A DNA stretch of 12,921 bases from Nitrospinota bacterium (GTDB lineage Bacteria > Nitrospinota > Nitrospinia > UBA9942), in assembly GCA_016200365.1 (NCBI GenBank), contig JACQEW010000010.1, positions 1-12,921 on the forward strand. Reading direction: 5' to 3'. The number at the start of each line of letters is the position of its first letter. Position 1 is the stretch's first letter. The position numbers and the translations under genes were made by a program. The notes under the pieces were generated by a model that saw nothing but the letters and a program-made list of their open reading frames with translations, was not told the DNA's origin and did not search any database. Of the stretch, positions 12,195-12,921 are shown one piece after another.

Positions 12195-12791
12195 ATGGCA
12201 ACAGACTATCCATATATGATGTCAAATAACAAAATAGATCCAATTTTAGAAAAAATAAGAACAGCAGCAAAACCACCAAAATTTACTAACGAATTTCTTA
12301 AAAATATTGGCTTTACAAGTTCAAATGATAGAGCCATAATCCCCTTATTGAAAAAACTGGGGTTTCTTACTGCTGATGGAATTCCAACTGAATACTACGG
12401 TAGATTGAAAGATAAGAAAGATCATTCGTATGTATTAGCTGAAAAAATTAGAGAACTATATTCAGATATTTTTGCTATTAATACACAAATGAATGACGCT
12501 TCGGATGATGATATAAAAGGGGCGTTCGGCCGTGTTACAGGAGAAGATGAAAAAGCTGTCATTCGGTTTACAAATACATTTAAAGCATTATGTAGTTTGG
12601 CTAAATTTGGGATTTCTCCAGAAAAAGAGACAAAGGCATTGAATATGCCTGAAGAGATAAAACCACAAGAACATATTACTCAACTTAAACCAGCATTCCA
12701 TTATAATATTCAAATACACCTTTCTGCAACAACAGAAATTTCTGTTTATAACGCTATTTTTAAAAGCCTAAAAGATAACTTATTACCTTAA
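12195..12791 (+). CDS. DUF5343-like protein of the restriction-modification operon
   Basis: This 198-residue protein has a strong AAGGAGG site and begins 21 bases after the putative nuclease. It shows the layout I recall for DUF5343: an opening YPYM segment, FLKNIGFTSSNDRAIIPLLK then LGFL and GIPTEYY (34-68, winged-helix-like), an alpha-helical middle (AEKIRELYSDIFAI, DDDIKGAFGRVTG, RFTNTFKALCSLAKF) and, after a linker, a conserved end HYNIQIHLSATTEISVYNAI then FKSLKDNLL (169-197). The function of DUF5343 is not known to me; members occur beside defence genes. Its place after a methyltransferase and probable nuclease suggests a role in defence, perhaps as DNA-recognition or control subunit (inference). 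The family call is from memory of the conserved end. Confidence 0.65.
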   Translation: MATDYPYMMSNNKIDPILEKIRTAAKPPKFTNEFLKNIGFTSSNDRAIIPLLKKLGFLTADGIPTEYYGRLKDKKDHSYVLAEKIRELYSDIFAINTQMNDASDDDIKGAFGRVTGEDEKAVIRFTNTFKALCSLAKFGISPEKETKALNMPEEIKPQEHITQLKPAFHYNIQIHLSATTEISVYNAIFKSLKDNLLP

Positions 12792-12819
12792 TCTTGCATA
12801 AGAAAAAGGAAAAAAGTAG

Positions 12820-12900
12820 TTAAACCATTTGGATTACACTGGTATAATTAAGTTTTCAAGCCAAAACATTATTATAACAGGAGGTAACCCAAATGGTTAA
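12820..12900. repeat. Inverted repeat spanning the next gene's promoter and start codon
   Basis: TTAAACCATTTGG (12820-12832) recurs inverted as CCAAATGGTTAA (12889-12900), a 12-base match with one unpaired base. The left arm is in the -35 region and the right arm covers the ATG, so only the right arm would be in the mRNA. It may be an operator pair for a looping repressor or a chance match. Confidence 0.4.
12840..12848 (+). promoter_or_regulatory. Extended -10 promoter for the gene at 12893
   Basis: TGGTATAAT is a full extended -10 (TGn plus TATAAT at 12843-12848). The -35 position shows only TTAAAC (12820-12825), as is usual for extended -10 promoters. A start near 12855 gives a leader of about 38 bases with AGGAGG. 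The gene to the right can therefore be transcribed independently of the methyltransferase operon. Confidence 0.6.
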
Positions 12901-12921
12901 AACAGGGAATAATAATAACTT
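12893..12921 (+). CDS. First codons of an unidentified gene (runs off the right edge)
   Basis: ATG at 12893 is preceded by CAGGAGG and opens MVKTGNNNN before the window ends. Together with the extended -10 promoter this is a credible gene start. Nine residues are too few to assign a family. Being next to the methyltransferase/nuclease/DUF5343 genes, it may belong to the same island. Confidence 0.55.

Overview
The window looks like part of an anaerobe's chromosome of the Nitrospirota or deltaproteobacterial type. The reasons are a NuoF/GltD-type iron-sulfur flavoprotein, a MobB protein for Mo/W cofactor, a B12-type radical SAM enzyme, and many short hairpin repeats at gene borders. This placement is an inference; there is no rRNA or other taxonomic marker in view. 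By eye the left two thirds have moderate GC, while 10400-12921 is clearly more A+T-rich.

Left part (1-3807, all minus strand). In transcription order there is a small Cys-rich protein, a receiver-only response regulator, MobB and a small membrane protein. After a repeat-bearing gap comes the start (TTG) of a large oxidoreductase that runs off the left edge. The oxidoreductase fuses a NuoF-type 4Fe-4S domain to a GltD-like NAD(P)/FAD module, the arrangement seen in SfrB-like or formate-dehydrogenase-associated subunits. MobB nearby fits a molybdopterin enzyme just outside the window.

Middle (3808-7633, minus strand). A 409-base gap carries a perfect 24-bp palindrome surrounded by extra copies of its half-site, plus a hairpin repeat. 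Then comes a chaperone cluster in the unusual order dnaK - hsp20 - small membrane protein - grpE, read from a sigma-70-like promoter upstream of dnaK. A terminator-like hairpin separates hsp20 from the membrane protein/grpE pair, and those two genes overlap by 26 bases. No hrcA, dnaJ or CIRCE element is present in the window.

Right part (7634-12921, plus strand). A B12-binding radical SAM protein has a dispersed repeat built into its first codons. Next is an AbrB/MazE-type antitoxin with a strong promoter and a direct-repeat candidate operator. Its VapC toxin has been lost: only about the last 24 codons remain, directly after a CGCAAAG hairpin repeat. A STAS plus GHKL-ATPase fusion (anti-sigma-type switch) follows. 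The A+T-rich end is a probable defence island: a D12-class adenine methyltransferase, an ATGA-overlapping partner that is a likely restriction endonuclease, a DUF5343-like protein, and the first codons of another gene with its own extended -10 promoter.

The strongest leads are the vapC deletion at a hairpin repeat, the multi-half-site palindrome at 3926-4002, the D12 methyltransferase/putative nuclease/DUF5343 operon, and the rearranged dnaK-grpE cluster with an internal terminator-like element.
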